This document shows, one piece after another, positions 1 through 5,610 of a DNA stretch of 5,610 nucleotides (positions are counted from its first letter, which is position 1; every line of letters starts with the position of its first letter). The notes under the pieces were generated by a model. That model had not been told where the DNA came from. It saw nothing but the letters and a program-made list of their open reading frames with translations, and did no database searches. This DNA is from Sphingobacteriia bacterium (GTDB lineage Bacteria; Bacteroidota; Bacteroidia; UBA7662): assembly GCA_009926245.1 (NCBI GenBank), contig RFPG01000096.1:1-5610 (forward strand), given 5' to 3'. Both the position numbers and the translations under genes were made by a program.

Positions 1-1
1 T

Positions 2-139
2 GAGGCGGGCGAAATGACCAAGGATTTGGCCGTCTGCATTCATGGTAACAAGGTTCGTCACGGCGAGCATTACCTCTACACCGAGGAGTTTCTGAACAAA
101 CTGGATCAGCGACTGCGAGCCAAGCGCGTTGCGCTCTAA
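2..139 (+). CDS. icd: NADP-dependent isocitrate dehydrogenase, C-terminal end (partial)
   Basis: This is the last 45 codons plus TAA of a gene that begins left of the window. The visible peptide carries [15 protein letters not shown] followed by [15 protein letters not shown]. This matches the C-terminus of the eukaryote-like homodimeric NADP-isocitrate dehydrogenases (compare EAG-MTKDLA-CI-G and YLNT-EF-DKL in human IDH1). The enzyme oxidatively decarboxylates isocitrate to 2-oxoglutarate with NADP+ in the cytoplasm, as part of the TCA cycle. The catalytic residues and substrate-binding domains lie outside the window, so only the family can be called, not activity. The gene converges with the DUF6580 gene, with 71 bases between stops. 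The eukaryote-like subfamily occurs in many Bacteroidota, which agrees with the other genes here. An NAD-dependent relative is unlikely because the MTKDLA segment is typical of the NADP subfamily. Confidence 0.88.
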   Translation, partial: EAGEMTKDLAVCIHGNKVRHGEHYLYTEEFLNKLDQRLRAKRVAL

Positions 140-140
140 T

Positions 141-200
141 TCCAGAGCTCCCATTCTAGATCACTCTTTCCAGAGCTCCAAAACATGAGCTCCACTGGAG
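141..200. repeat. Three GAGCTCC repeats between convergent genes
   Basis: The heptamer GAGCTCC occurs at 145-151, 173-179 and 187-193, offset by 28 and 14 bases. The first two copies sit in a longer 11-base direct repeat, TCCAGAGCTCC (141-151 and 169-179). GAGCTC is its own reverse complement, so neighbouring copies can pair. Copies two and three could form a 6-bp stem around an 8-base loop (179-186), copies one and two a stem with a 22-base loop, and CTCCA (176-180) can also pair with TGGAG (196-200). These are mutually exclusive weak hairpins. The position, just past the icd stop and before the DUF6580 stop, suits a transcription-end region, but there is no T-tract, so a terminator is only an inference. 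Confidence 0.45.
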
Positions 201-210
201 GATTGACCTC

Positions 211-810
211 TTAGATATCCTTCGATGCCAGCGGCAGGGTATCGACCGCCTGTTTGGTCGGAACCGGACTAAGACGGCGGAACAAGGCCGTGTAAAGCAC
301 ATCGCCCGTCAAGGCCATGGGCAAGAAAGGCAATCCGGCGACCAATGCCGAAACCCATCCCCCTACGGTCGCAGGGTACATCCCACCCCACAACCATACC
401 GCGCTGTTGGAAACTCCAAAGAAAAGGAGCGACGCCATGGGCACCCGTAATAAACTCGCAGACCAGGAAGGGCGATGACCCCAAGGCCCCATCAAGGCCA
501 GAAAACCATAGGTTAAATACAAAACCCAAACACCAGGTTGGGCTAAATAGGTCAAATTCTGGGCCGTATCCATGTTATAGAGCAGGCTGTTGACCGCCCA
601 GTCTCCCCCCAAACATGCCAAAAACAAGACCAGGCCCAGGGTGAACTTGGACGAAACCGACGACCAACGATGCAAATTCCAGGCCAAGGCCAGGGTCGGC
701 GCAAAGTTGACCGGATGCGGCAAAATTCTAAAAAGAACGACCACCAATACCAGGACTGCGGCAGGCCATTTGGCGAACAAGGAATTCAAACGAGTTGAGA
801 ATGGTTGCAT
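211..810 (-). CDS. DUF6580 family integral membrane protein (putative transport protein)
   Basis: A 199-residue hydrophobic protein with about five predicted membrane segments, near residues 15-30, 36-46 (weak), 55-78, 91-108, 118-142 and 148-176. The family signatures I recognise are FRILPHPVNFAP (27-38), which matches the FRLLPHPPNFTP start of DUF6580, and WLWGGMYPATVGGW (139-152) followed by PFLPMALTGDVLYTALF (161-177). The biochemical function is unknown. The family resembles small substrate-binding membrane subunits such as ECF transporter S components, but that is an inference. I chose the ATG at 808-810 because the family's N-terminal motif follows closely; the longer frame to 945 reads through the end of the upstream gene. 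There is no clear Shine-Dalgarno. It lies 52 bases downstream of the yhhQ gene on the same strand and may be co-transcribed, though a candidate own promoter sits in the gap. Confidence 0.82.
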   Translation of the reverse strand: MQPFSTRLNSLFAKWPAAVLVLVVVLFRILPHPVNFAPTLALAWNLHRWSSVSSKFTLGLVLFLACLGGDWAVNSLLYNMDTAQNLTYLAQPGVWVLYLTYGFLALMGPWGHRPSWSASLLRVPMASLLFFGVSNSAVWLWGGMYPATVGGWVSALVAGLPFLPMALTGDVLYTALFRRLSPVPTKQAVDTLPLASKDI

Positions 811-842
811 AGAGTGGGGGTTCAAGCGAAAGGCAAGAAGTG

Positions 843-872
843 CAAATTTACCCTTCTTCGGCTTATTCCGAA
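843..872 (-). promoter_or_regulatory. Candidate Bacteroidota-type promoter for the DUF6580 gene
   Basis: Read on the minus strand, bases 850 to 843 are TAAATTTG, an exact match to the Bacteroidota -7 consensus TAnnTTTG. A partial -33 element, TTCG instead of TTTG, lies 18 bases upstream. Transcription would start about 25 bases before the ATG at 810, so the gene could be expressed independently of yhhQ. The -7 box lies in the 52-base gap, while the -33 region lies over the end of yhhQ. An eight-base degenerate motif can occur by chance, so this remains a candidate. Confidence 0.35.
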
Positions 873-1630
873 CGATGGGCAGCCGCCCGCATGCTTTGAG
901 CCAAGTCCGGACCCAAATAAGCCTCGATCCGGTGATGCACCCCATAAATCAAAGGGGTCATGACCAAGGCAGCGGCCCATTTGAATGCGTAATTCAACAA
1001 GGCGACGGACATGACACTATCCAACGGCCAATCCGCCCCCCAATAGAAGGCAATGTAAAGAACCAAAAACGAATCGATCGCCTGGGATACCATGGTGGAA
1101 CCGGTGGCCCGTAGCCAAAGGCGTCCCTCCCCGGTGGCTTTTTTGATGCGCTGGAACACCCACACGTCCACCAACTGTCCCACCAAAAAAGCCGTGACCG
1201 ATCCCAGTATGATCCAAAGTCCCTGACCAAAAACGGCGCTGTAGGCCACTTGAAAATCCGGCACACCCCTCGAAAGGGCCGATGTACGCCAAAAATCAGC
1301 GGGAGGAAGCAGCAAACTTCCGTAAATCATAACAAAGGAATAACTAATGCAAAGTGCTGCAAATGAACTAAATAGAACAACGATTCGACGCCCAAAATAC
1401 TCATTGATGAGGTCTGTCATCACAAAGACCACCGGCCACAACAAGACCCCTGCCGTTAAATTCATATCCCCCACGACCCCGTCCTTCTTCCAACCCAACA
1501 AATCACTGAGCGAGAAAATCTTGACCCCAATAAATTCTGCCAACAAGGCATGGGTCAAAAAAACAAATCCCAAAACCAAAAACAAGATGATTTTGGGCAG
1601 GGGCCAGGAGCGGTCGGGTGTTTTGTTCAT
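863..1630 (-). CDS. yhhQ: Queuosine precursor transporter, YhhQ/VUT family
   Basis: A 255-residue membrane protein of the Vut_1 (DUF165) family, whose E. coli member YhhQ imports the queuosine precursors preQ0 and preQ1 across the inner membrane for tRNA wobble modification. Family motifs in order are AEFIGVKIFS (31-40), LTAGVLLWPVVFVMTDLINE (58-77) followed by YFG, GQLVDVWVFQRIKK (151-164) and LWLRATGSTMVSQAIDSF (171-188). About six membrane segments are visible, near 12-36, 57-78, 82-106, 127-152, 179-197 and 205-230. The length is normal for the Bacteroidota form, slightly longer than E. coli YhhQ. The ATG at 1628-1630 follows an AT-rich stretch with no Shine-Dalgarno, as is common in Bacteroidota. 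The gene is divergent from the alcohol dehydrogenase and precedes the DUF6580 gene. Family assignment is firm; the exact substrate (preQ0, preQ1, queuine or another) cannot be read from the sequence. Confidence 0.92.
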   Translation of the reverse strand: MNKTPDRSWPLPKIILFLVLGFVFLTHALLAEFIGVKIFSLSDLLGWKKDGVVGDMNLTAGVLLWPVVFVMTDLINEYFGRRIVVLFSSFAALCISYSFVMIYGSLLLPPADFWRTSALSRGVPDFQVAYSAVFGQGLWIILGSVTAFLVGQLVDVWVFQRIKKATGEGRLWLRATGSTMVSQAIDSFLVLYIAFYWGADWPLDSVMSVALLNYAFKWAAALVMTPLIYGVHHRIEAYLGPDLAQSMRAAAHRSE

Positions 1631-1705
1631 ACGAAAAAATGCGAAGACCCTGCAACCGAAGCAGTCGTGGCTATTCGTTCTTTGTGCAAAATAACACCTC
1701 TTGCT
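1631..1705. promoter_or_regulatory. Divergent spacer between yhhQ and the alcohol dehydrogenase gene
   Basis: These 75 bases must hold the start signals for both divergent genes, unless transcription starts inside a coding region. On the minus strand, 1694 to 1687 reads TTATTTTG, one mismatch from TAnnTTTG, about 56 bases before the yhhQ start. No proper -33 element stands at the usual distance; the nearest TTTC is only 14 bases away. For the rightward gene I see no convincing -7 box and no Shine-Dalgarno. No operator-like inverted repeat was seen. Confidence 0.35.
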
Positions 1706-2902
1706 ATGGAAAGTTTTGTGGTCTACAACCCTGTTCGCCTCAAATTTGGTGAAGGCGTCACCGATGGTTTAGCGTCCGACCTGCTAGAGCATGGTCTCCA
1801 AAAGGTTTTGGTTCTGGTGGGCAAAGGCTCGGTTCGCCGCAGTGGTTTATTGGATCGGCTGCTGGAACAATTGCGGGAAAAGGGTCTTGAGGCCGAGGTT
1901 TTTGAAGGGATTCGTTCCAACCCCGTTTACGAGGATGCCGATCGCGCCGTTTCTCAGGCCAAGAGCATGGGAGCCCAGGCCCTGCTGGCGGTAGGAGGCG
2001 GTTCGGTGATTGATACCGCCAAGGCCGTGGCCGCCGGGTATTTTGTCGAGCATTCGGTTTGGGATTTTTATGCCGGTGGAGCCCCTAAGCCCAGCCGTGC
2101 CCTCCCCCTTTTTGTCGTCCTCACCCTGGCCGCAACCGGAACCGAAATGAACCGGGCCACCGTGTTGCAGAACAACGCGACCGGCCAGAAACGAGGCTGG
2201 GGCAACGAACTGCTTTTTCCAAAAATTTCCTATTTGGACCCTTTGTTAACCCAAACCGTACCCCGTGATTATACCGCCTACGGGGTGGCTGACCTTATGG
2301 CCCATGCCTTGGAACAGTATTTCTCACCGGACGAGTCCCCACTCTCCGATGCCTTCGCCCTGCAAGTCCTTCGCCAAGCCATGATTTACGGCGCAAGGGC
2401 CGTTTACAACGGGCAGGATACCGAAGCACGCAGCCAGGTTTTGTGGTTGTCCACGGTCGCCCTTAACGGGACCCTGATTGCTGGCAAAAAGCGAGGTGAC
2501 TTTGGAGTGCACGCAGTGGAACATGTGCTGAGTGCACGGTACGATGTCGCACACGGTGCCGGATTATCGGTGGTTTATCCCGCTTGGATCAAGCATTTTG
2601 CCCCTCGAATTCGGGCTAAACTCGAGGCTTTGGAAGATGCCTGCAGTGGATGGAGAGCCACCCATCCTGACCCTCAAATCCGTACGGCCCCGGCGGTGGT
2701 CGGTGACCCGGATCTACCTTTTGTGGGCATGTTAGAGGACTTTTTTGAACAAATCGGAACGCCGACCCGCCTCAGCCAAATGGGCATCCCTGCGGAGGAA
2801 TGCGAGCCCTTGGTGGCCGATCTCCACCGACACAACGCCACCGGTAATTATTTTGAAATGAAAGAACCCGATTGGAAACGGTTGGTTCAGATGATGTACT
2901 AA
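1706..2902 (+). CDS. Iron-containing alcohol dehydrogenase, butanol dehydrogenase/YqhD-like
   Basis: A 398-residue group III metal-dependent alcohol dehydrogenase, a cytoplasmic NAD(P)-linked enzyme that interconverts aldehydes and primary alcohols. The N-terminal nucleotide-binding half carries VGGGSVIDTAKAVAAG (96-111) and LAATGTEMN (141-149). The C-terminal helical half supplies the expected metal ligands: D196 and H200 in GVADLMAHALEQY, H269 and H283 in HAVEHVLSARYDVAHGAGL; H273 matches the extra histidine of FucO. All are intact and the length is typical. GKGSVRR (39-45) in the cofactor pocket resembles the NADPH-preferring BDH/YqhD branch rather than FucO, so NADPH use is likely but unproven. 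I chose the ATG at 1706 because MESFVVYNP is the usual family start; the frame stays open back to 1550, but that part overlaps yhhQ and is not family-like. Aldehyde detoxification or fermentative alcohol formation are both possible. Confidence 0.93.
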   Translation: MESFVVYNPVRLKFGEGVTDGLASDLLEHGLQKVLVLVGKGSVRRSGLLDRLLEQLREKGLEAEVFEGIRSNPVYEDADRAVSQAKSMGAQALLAVGGGSVIDTAKAVAAGYFVEHSVWDFYAGGAPKPSRALPLFVVLTLAATGTEMNRATVLQNNATGQKRGWGNELLFPKISYLDPLLTQTVPRDYTAYGVADLMAHALEQYFSPDESPLSDAFALQVLRQAMIYGARAVYNGQDTEARSQVLWLSTVALNGTLIAGKKRGDFGVHAVEHVLSARYDVAHGAGLSVVYPAWIKHFAPRIRAKLEALEDACSGWRATHPDPQIRTAPAVVGDPDLPFVGMLEDFFEQIGTPTRLSQMGIPAEECEPLVADLHRHNATGNYFEMKEPDWKRLVQMMY

Positions 2903-2920
2903 GAGGTCGATCCAAAACCC

Positions 2921-3790
2921 TTAGCGATACCTCGAAAACAGGTCCGAAGCAGCCCACTGGGCCTGGTGCAGGGCCTCGTGTTGGATTCCTGTGGTGACCC
3001 CCCTTTGGTGTAAAGCCCGTATCCACCATTCGGTCGGCACATTGCCAACCAATTCATCCTCGGCAAAGGGACAACCACCGTACCCCAACAAGGCACCCTC
3101 CAAGCGACGACAACCGCTGTCCAGGGCTGCCAAAATTTTGGATTCGACCTTGGATGGGTGGGCGTGCAGGTGGAGGCTGAGTTGGAGGTCCGGAAAAGCC
3201 TGTAGAACACGGGCATGCAGTGATTCAATCTCGGTAGGCAAGGCCAGGCCCACCGTATCACTGAGGGAGAAATTGCGAATGCCTACGCTGACCAAACGCT
3301 GAATCCAATCCAAAACCAGCTCCTCGGAATAGGCGTCCCCGTAAGGATTCCCAAAACCCATGGACAGATAAACCCACAATTCACGTCCCGACCTGTTCAC
3401 CGCTTCGGCCCAGGGTTGAATCATGCTATAGGCCTCCTCACAGGTCCGACGGGTATTGCGCTTTTGGAAGGTCTCGCAGACCGAAAAAGGATACCCGACC
3501 ACCGAAACCGCCTCGTGTTCCAAGGCCTGTTGTAGCCCTGTATCGTTGGCCACCACCACCGAAATACGGGTTTTTGAAGTGCTGCGATCCAAGGCCCTTA
3601 GGACCTCCGCGCTGTCCTTCATCTGAGGAACAGCGCTGGCGGAGACCATGGAACCCGCATCCAATACATCAAACCCCACCCCCATTAGTAGTTGCAAATA
3701 GCTGATTTTGACCTCTGTAGGCACCCAATGCCGAAGACCCTGCATGGCATCCCGGGGGCATTCGACCAGGGTGTATTGATTTTGGTTCAT
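2921..3790 (-). CDS. Hydroxymethylglutaryl-CoA lyase family protein
   Basis: A 289-residue DRE-TIM metallolyase of the HMGL-like family. HMG-CoA lyase cleaves HMG-CoA to acetoacetate and acetyl-CoA, the last step of leucine breakdown. Landmarks are ECPRDAMQ (10-17, with R13, D14 and Q17 matching human R41, D42 and Q45), MVSASAVPQM (48-57), GNPYGD (147-152), LSDTVG (176-181), HLHAH (207-211, metal histidines H207 and H209), GGCPFA (238-243, catalytic C240) and GNVPTE (249-254, metal N250). The barrel is therefore complete. Differences from the human enzyme are D44 where E72 stands, SAS for SPK in the loop, N148 for the CPYEG cysteine, and A210 for the HxHD aspartate. Some of these are usual in Bacteroidota homologues. 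AAGAAAGGA lies directly before the ATG at 3790. The gene converges with the dehydrogenase, 18 bases between stops. The reaction is likely but another acyl-CoA or 2-hydroxy-acid substrate is possible. Confidence 0.85.
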   Translation of the reverse strand: MNQNQYTLVECPRDAMQGLRHWVPTEVKISYLQLLMGVGFDVLDAGSMVSASAVPQMKDSAEVLRALDRSTSKTRISVVVANDTGLQQALEHEAVSVVGYPFSVCETFQKRNTRRTCEEAYSMIQPWAEAVNRSGRELWVYLSMGFGNPYGDAYSEELVLDWIQRLVSVGIRNFSLSDTVGLALPTEIESLHARVLQAFPDLQLSLHLHAHPSKVESKILAALDSGCRRLEGALLGYGGCPFAEDELVGNVPTEWWIRALHQRGVTTGIQHEALHQAQWAASDLFSRYR

Positions 3791-3873
3791 TCCTTTCTTG
3801 TTGAACCGTGGCCTAAGAAATTTGAGCCCTGCCGGTCCTTATTTTGCAGTCCCTAAAGTACAAACAGGCCAGG
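3791..3873. promoter_or_regulatory. Divergent spacer between the HMG-CoA lyase homologue and the DUF349 gene
   Basis: These 83 bases separate two divergent starts. On the plus strand TTATTTTGCA (3839-3848) is one mismatch from TAnnTTTG and is identical over ten bases to the candidate box before yhhQ; a TTTG at 3821 lies only 14 bases upstream, closer than usual for a -33 element. On the minus strand TACTTTAG (3860 to 3853) is also one mismatch from consensus, with TTCG 18 bases further upstream. None is strong enough to assign a start site. Confidence 0.35.
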
Positions 3874-5550
3874 ATGAACGAATTGGAACCTGAAATTCAG
3901 CAACCCGAAAACTCGGGCGAATTGACAACGCCGGAAATCACGCAAGAATCCGTCTTGCCGACCCCCCCTCAAGAAACGATCGAAGCCTTGGTCGACGAGG
4001 AAGACGAACTTCTTTTGCCCCGCGAGGAAGAAGCCTTGCCGGAATACCATGCCATGGACCTGGAAGGTCTCTTGACCCATTTGGGTGATTCCGTCAAAAA
4101 AGCAAATCTGGAAGGCGAGCATCCCAAGATTCGCTTGATCAAAGCTCAGATTGACCATTGGTTCCAAAAGTTGAAGGCCCAACAGGAACTCGAAAACCTG
4201 GAAGGCGACCAAGAGATGACCCCGGTCGCCCATTCCCCCCTGTTTCTTTTGTACCAGGACTTGTGGCAGCGTTACCAAACCCGGCGTCAACAAGAAAAAC
4301 AAGAGAAAGAGGCCATCATGCAGGCCAATTTGGTCCTCAAAAAAGCCATGCTCGAGGAGTTGCTCCAAATTGTAGAACAAGAAGAGCAGGGCAAAGTGGG
4401 CCTGAACGATCAACTTAAAGACCTCCAAAATCGTTGGAAAGAATGTGGGCCGGTGCCAGCCGATCAACGACAGGAATTGTGGAACCGCTACCATTGGCTC
4501 CACGATCAATTTTATAACAACTTGAGAATCAATCGAGAACTCAAGGAATTGGACCAAATCCGTGCCCAAAACCTGGACGCCAAAACCAAACTTTGCGAGA
4601 ACCTCGAAATCCTGGTTCAAACCTTGGGCGATTCCAAGCCCAATTGGAATGCTTTGACCCAGACCATCGAACTCCTTCAACAAGATTGGCGGGGCACAGG
4701 CCCCGTTGCCAAGGACAAGCAAGAAGCTGTTTGGAAACGCTTCAAAGCGGGCTTGGATGCCTTTTATTCGGCTCGCCTCCAGCACTTCAAATCGGTCAAA
4801 GCCGAAATGCAGGTCTTGGCGCAACAAAGGGAAATTTGGTGCAAAGAAGCCGAGTCCTGGCAGAGCTCCGAGGATTGGAAGGGCGGCACCCAGGCCCTGG
4901 TCAATCTCCAAAAAGCATGGAAAGAGGCCCCCGCCCTTCCCCGAAAACTATCGGACAAGTATTGGAATCGTTTTCGCCAAGCCTGCGATGCCTTCTTTAC
5001 CCGCAAAAACGAATTCTTTGCGGAGGAAAAATCCAAACAAAACGAAAACCTTCAACGAAAGGAGGCCTTGGTGGCCGAACTATCGGCCTACCAAAGCACC
5101 GGAAACCCCTCGGAGGACCTGGCCTATCTCATGCAAATCCAGAAAACCTGGGGAGAAATCGGTTTTGTGCCGATGAATCGGAAAGAAGCCCTGCAGACCC
5201 AATTTCGTTCACTGACCAACGCTTGGTTTGATCGTCTCAAGGTGGACCGGGATGCTCAACGGGACGCTCAATACCAAAATCGCCTCGAAAAGATGAGTCA
5301 AAATCCCGGGGGCGATAAGGAAATCAGCCGCGAGCAGACCCAAATCCAGTACAAGGTCAACGACCTGCGCAAAGAAATTGATTTGCTGGAAAACAACCTC
5401 GGTTTTTTTGGACGATCCAAGAACGCCGACCTCATGAAGAACGAAGTCGAAAAGAAGATTCAAGGGCTCAAGGCTCAGCTCCTTCAGGCCGAAGCCAGGC
5501 TTCGACTCTTACGCCAGTCCCGAACCGAAACCAACCCGAACCGAAAATAA
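3874..5550 (+). CDS. DUF349 domain-containing protein with four repeats
   Basis: A 558-residue soluble, highly charged, helical protein with no signal peptide or membrane segment. Residues 1-58 are acidic and low in complexity, 59-110 form a helical region, and residues 150-456 hold four DUF349 repeats. Each repeat has a core tryptophan, at W188, W272, W349 and W426 (spacings 84, 77, 77), followed by a G-P-V-type turn (CGPVP, TGPVA, APALP, IGFVP). A second tryptophan stands 15 residues on, at W203, W287 and W364; the fourth repeat has Q441 there. Residues 482-548 look like a coiled coil containing LENNLGFFGRSKNADL, a tail typical of Bacteroidota members. The molecular function is unknown; the helical repeats suggest binding to a protein or nucleic acid (inference). 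I chose the ATG at 3874; a TTG at 3844 would add ten residues but overlaps a possible promoter box. It is a stand-alone gene ended by a stem-loop. Confidence 0.9.
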   Translation: MNELEPEIQQPENSGELTTPEITQESVLPTPPQETIEALVDEEDELLLPREEEALPEYHAMDLEGLLTHLGDSVKKANLEGEHPKIRLIKAQIDHWFQKLKAQQELENLEGDQEMTPVAHSPLFLLYQDLWQRYQTRRQQEKQEKEAIMQANLVLKKAMLEELLQIVEQEEQGKVGLNDQLKDLQNRWKECGPVPADQRQELWNRYHWLHDQFYNNLRINRELKELDQIRAQNLDAKTKLCENLEILVQTLGDSKPNWNALTQTIELLQQDWRGTGPVAKDKQEAVWKRFKAGLDAFYSARLQHFKSVKAEMQVLAQQREIWCKEAESWQSSEDWKGGTQALVNLQKAWKEAPALPRKLSDKYWNRFRQACDAFFTRKNEFFAEEKSKQNENLQRKEALVAELSAYQSTGNPSEDLAYLMQIQKTWGEIGFVPMNRKEALQTQFRSLTNAWFDRLKVDRDAQRDAQYQNRLEKMSQNPGGDKEISREQTQIQYKVNDLRKEIDLLENNLGFFGRSKNADLMKNEVEKKIQGLKAQLLQAEARLRLLRQSRTETNPNRK

Positions 5551-5551
5551 A

Positions 5552-5569
5552 GGGACCCCTTCGGGTCCC
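5552..5569. terminator. Stem-loop terminator shared by convergent genes
   Basis: GGGACCC (5552-5558) and GGGTCCC (5563-5569) form a perfect 7-bp GC-rich stem around the loop CTTC. It starts one base after the DUF349 stop codon. On the plus strand no T-run follows (CGTCAAG). On the minus strand the stem is followed by TTTATTTTCGG, so it looks like an intrinsic terminator mainly for leftward transcription from the gene at the right edge, and probably serves both directions. The T-run is encoded by the last codons of the DUF349 gene. Confidence 0.78.
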
Positions 5570-5571
5570 CG

Positions 5572-5610
5572 TCAAGAATCGTATTTGCCCAACAACTTCA
5601 ACAAAACTTC
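5572..5610 (-). CDS. Probable C-terminal end of a leftward gene (partial)
   Basis: Read on the minus strand from the right edge, an open frame gives EVLLKLLGKYDS and then TGA (5574 to 5572). Its stop lies two bases before a stem-loop whose T-run is on the leftward side, exactly where a terminator for this gene would be. That arrangement is the main evidence that this is coding; twelve codons are too few to identify a family. Non-coding sequence that is open by chance is the alternative. Confidence 0.45.
   Translation of the reverse strand, partial: EVLLKLLGKYDS

Noticed and set aside
811..945. A 45-codon in-frame upstream extension of the DUF6580 gene.
   Set aside because: It runs over the end of yhhQ and the gap, is basic and not family-like, while the ATG at 810 places the DUF6580 motif at the usual distance.
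590..1114. A 174-codon plus-strand open frame across the DUF6580 and yhhQ genes.
   Set aside because: It is antisense to two recognised membrane proteins and its product has no family features; it is a by-product of their codon use.
1550..1705. A 52-codon in-frame upstream extension of the alcohol dehydrogenase.
   Set aside because: It overlaps the start of yhhQ and the divergent spacer, and the family alignment begins at MESFVVYNP (1706).
2903..2933. GAGGT and ACCTC as a possible terminator stem between the dehydrogenase and HMG-CoA lyase genes.
   Set aside because: The stem is only 5 bp with a 21-base loop and no T-run, so it is likely chance.
2899..3261. A minus-strand open frame of 120 codons within the HMG-CoA lyase homologue in another frame.
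   Set aside because: It is an out-of-frame shadow; the 289-residue frame carries all the family motifs.
1706..3790. The dehydrogenase and HMG-CoA lyase homologue as one metabolic cluster.
   Set aside because: The genes are convergent, not co-directional, and no shared pathway is evident from their sequences.
3853..4911. A 352-codon open frame on the minus strand opposite the DUF349 gene.
   Set aside because: It is antisense to a clearly conserved coding sequence, has a Phe/Leu/Gln-rich composition expected from reversing Glu/Lys/Gln/Leu codons, and matches no family I recognise.

Overview
The window looks like an ordinary stretch of a moderately GC-rich Bacteroidota chromosome. The main clues are a four-repeat DUF349 protein with a typical Bacteroidota C-terminal tail (LENNLGFFGRSKNADL), an HMG-CoA lyase of the form I associate with that phylum (ECPRDAMQG, GNPYGD, HLHxHP and GYGGCPFA motifs), a eukaryote-like NADP-isocitrate dehydrogenase tail, mostly weak or absent Shine-Dalgarno sequences, and one exact match to the Bacteroidota -7 promoter motif TAnnTTTG. 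I cannot place it below phylum.

Layout from left to right: the 3' end of an NADP-dependent isocitrate dehydrogenase gene (+, to 139); a short spacer with three GAGCTCC repeats; a leftward pair made of a DUF6580 membrane protein (810 to 211) and, upstream of it, a YhhQ-type queuosine precursor transporter (1630 to 863); a 75-base divergent spacer; an iron-containing (BDH/YqhD-like) alcohol dehydrogenase (+, 1706 to 2902); an HMG-CoA lyase family protein on the minus strand (3790 to 2921), converging on the dehydrogenase with 18 bases between stops; an 83-base divergent spacer; a DUF349 repeat protein (+, 3874 to 5550); a perfect 7-bp stem-loop terminator; and probably the last 12 codons of a leftward gene running off the right edge.

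Most genes here are single transcription units facing alternately. The only operon-like pair is yhhQ-DUF6580: two small integral membrane proteins 52 bases apart, one a known family of preQ0/preQ1 importers and the other an uncharacterised family that looks like a small-molecule transporter subunit. Isocitrate dehydrogenase, HMG-CoA lyase and the alcohol dehydrogenase are each central or peripheral carbon-metabolism enzymes, but their orientation gives no sign of a shared pathway.

I found no mobile element, CRISPR array, RNA gene or clear novel system. The most useful leads are the DUF6580-YhhQ pairing, the DUF349 repeat architecture, and active-site deviations in the HMG-CoA lyase homologue. 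No intergenic stretch exceeds 100 bases.
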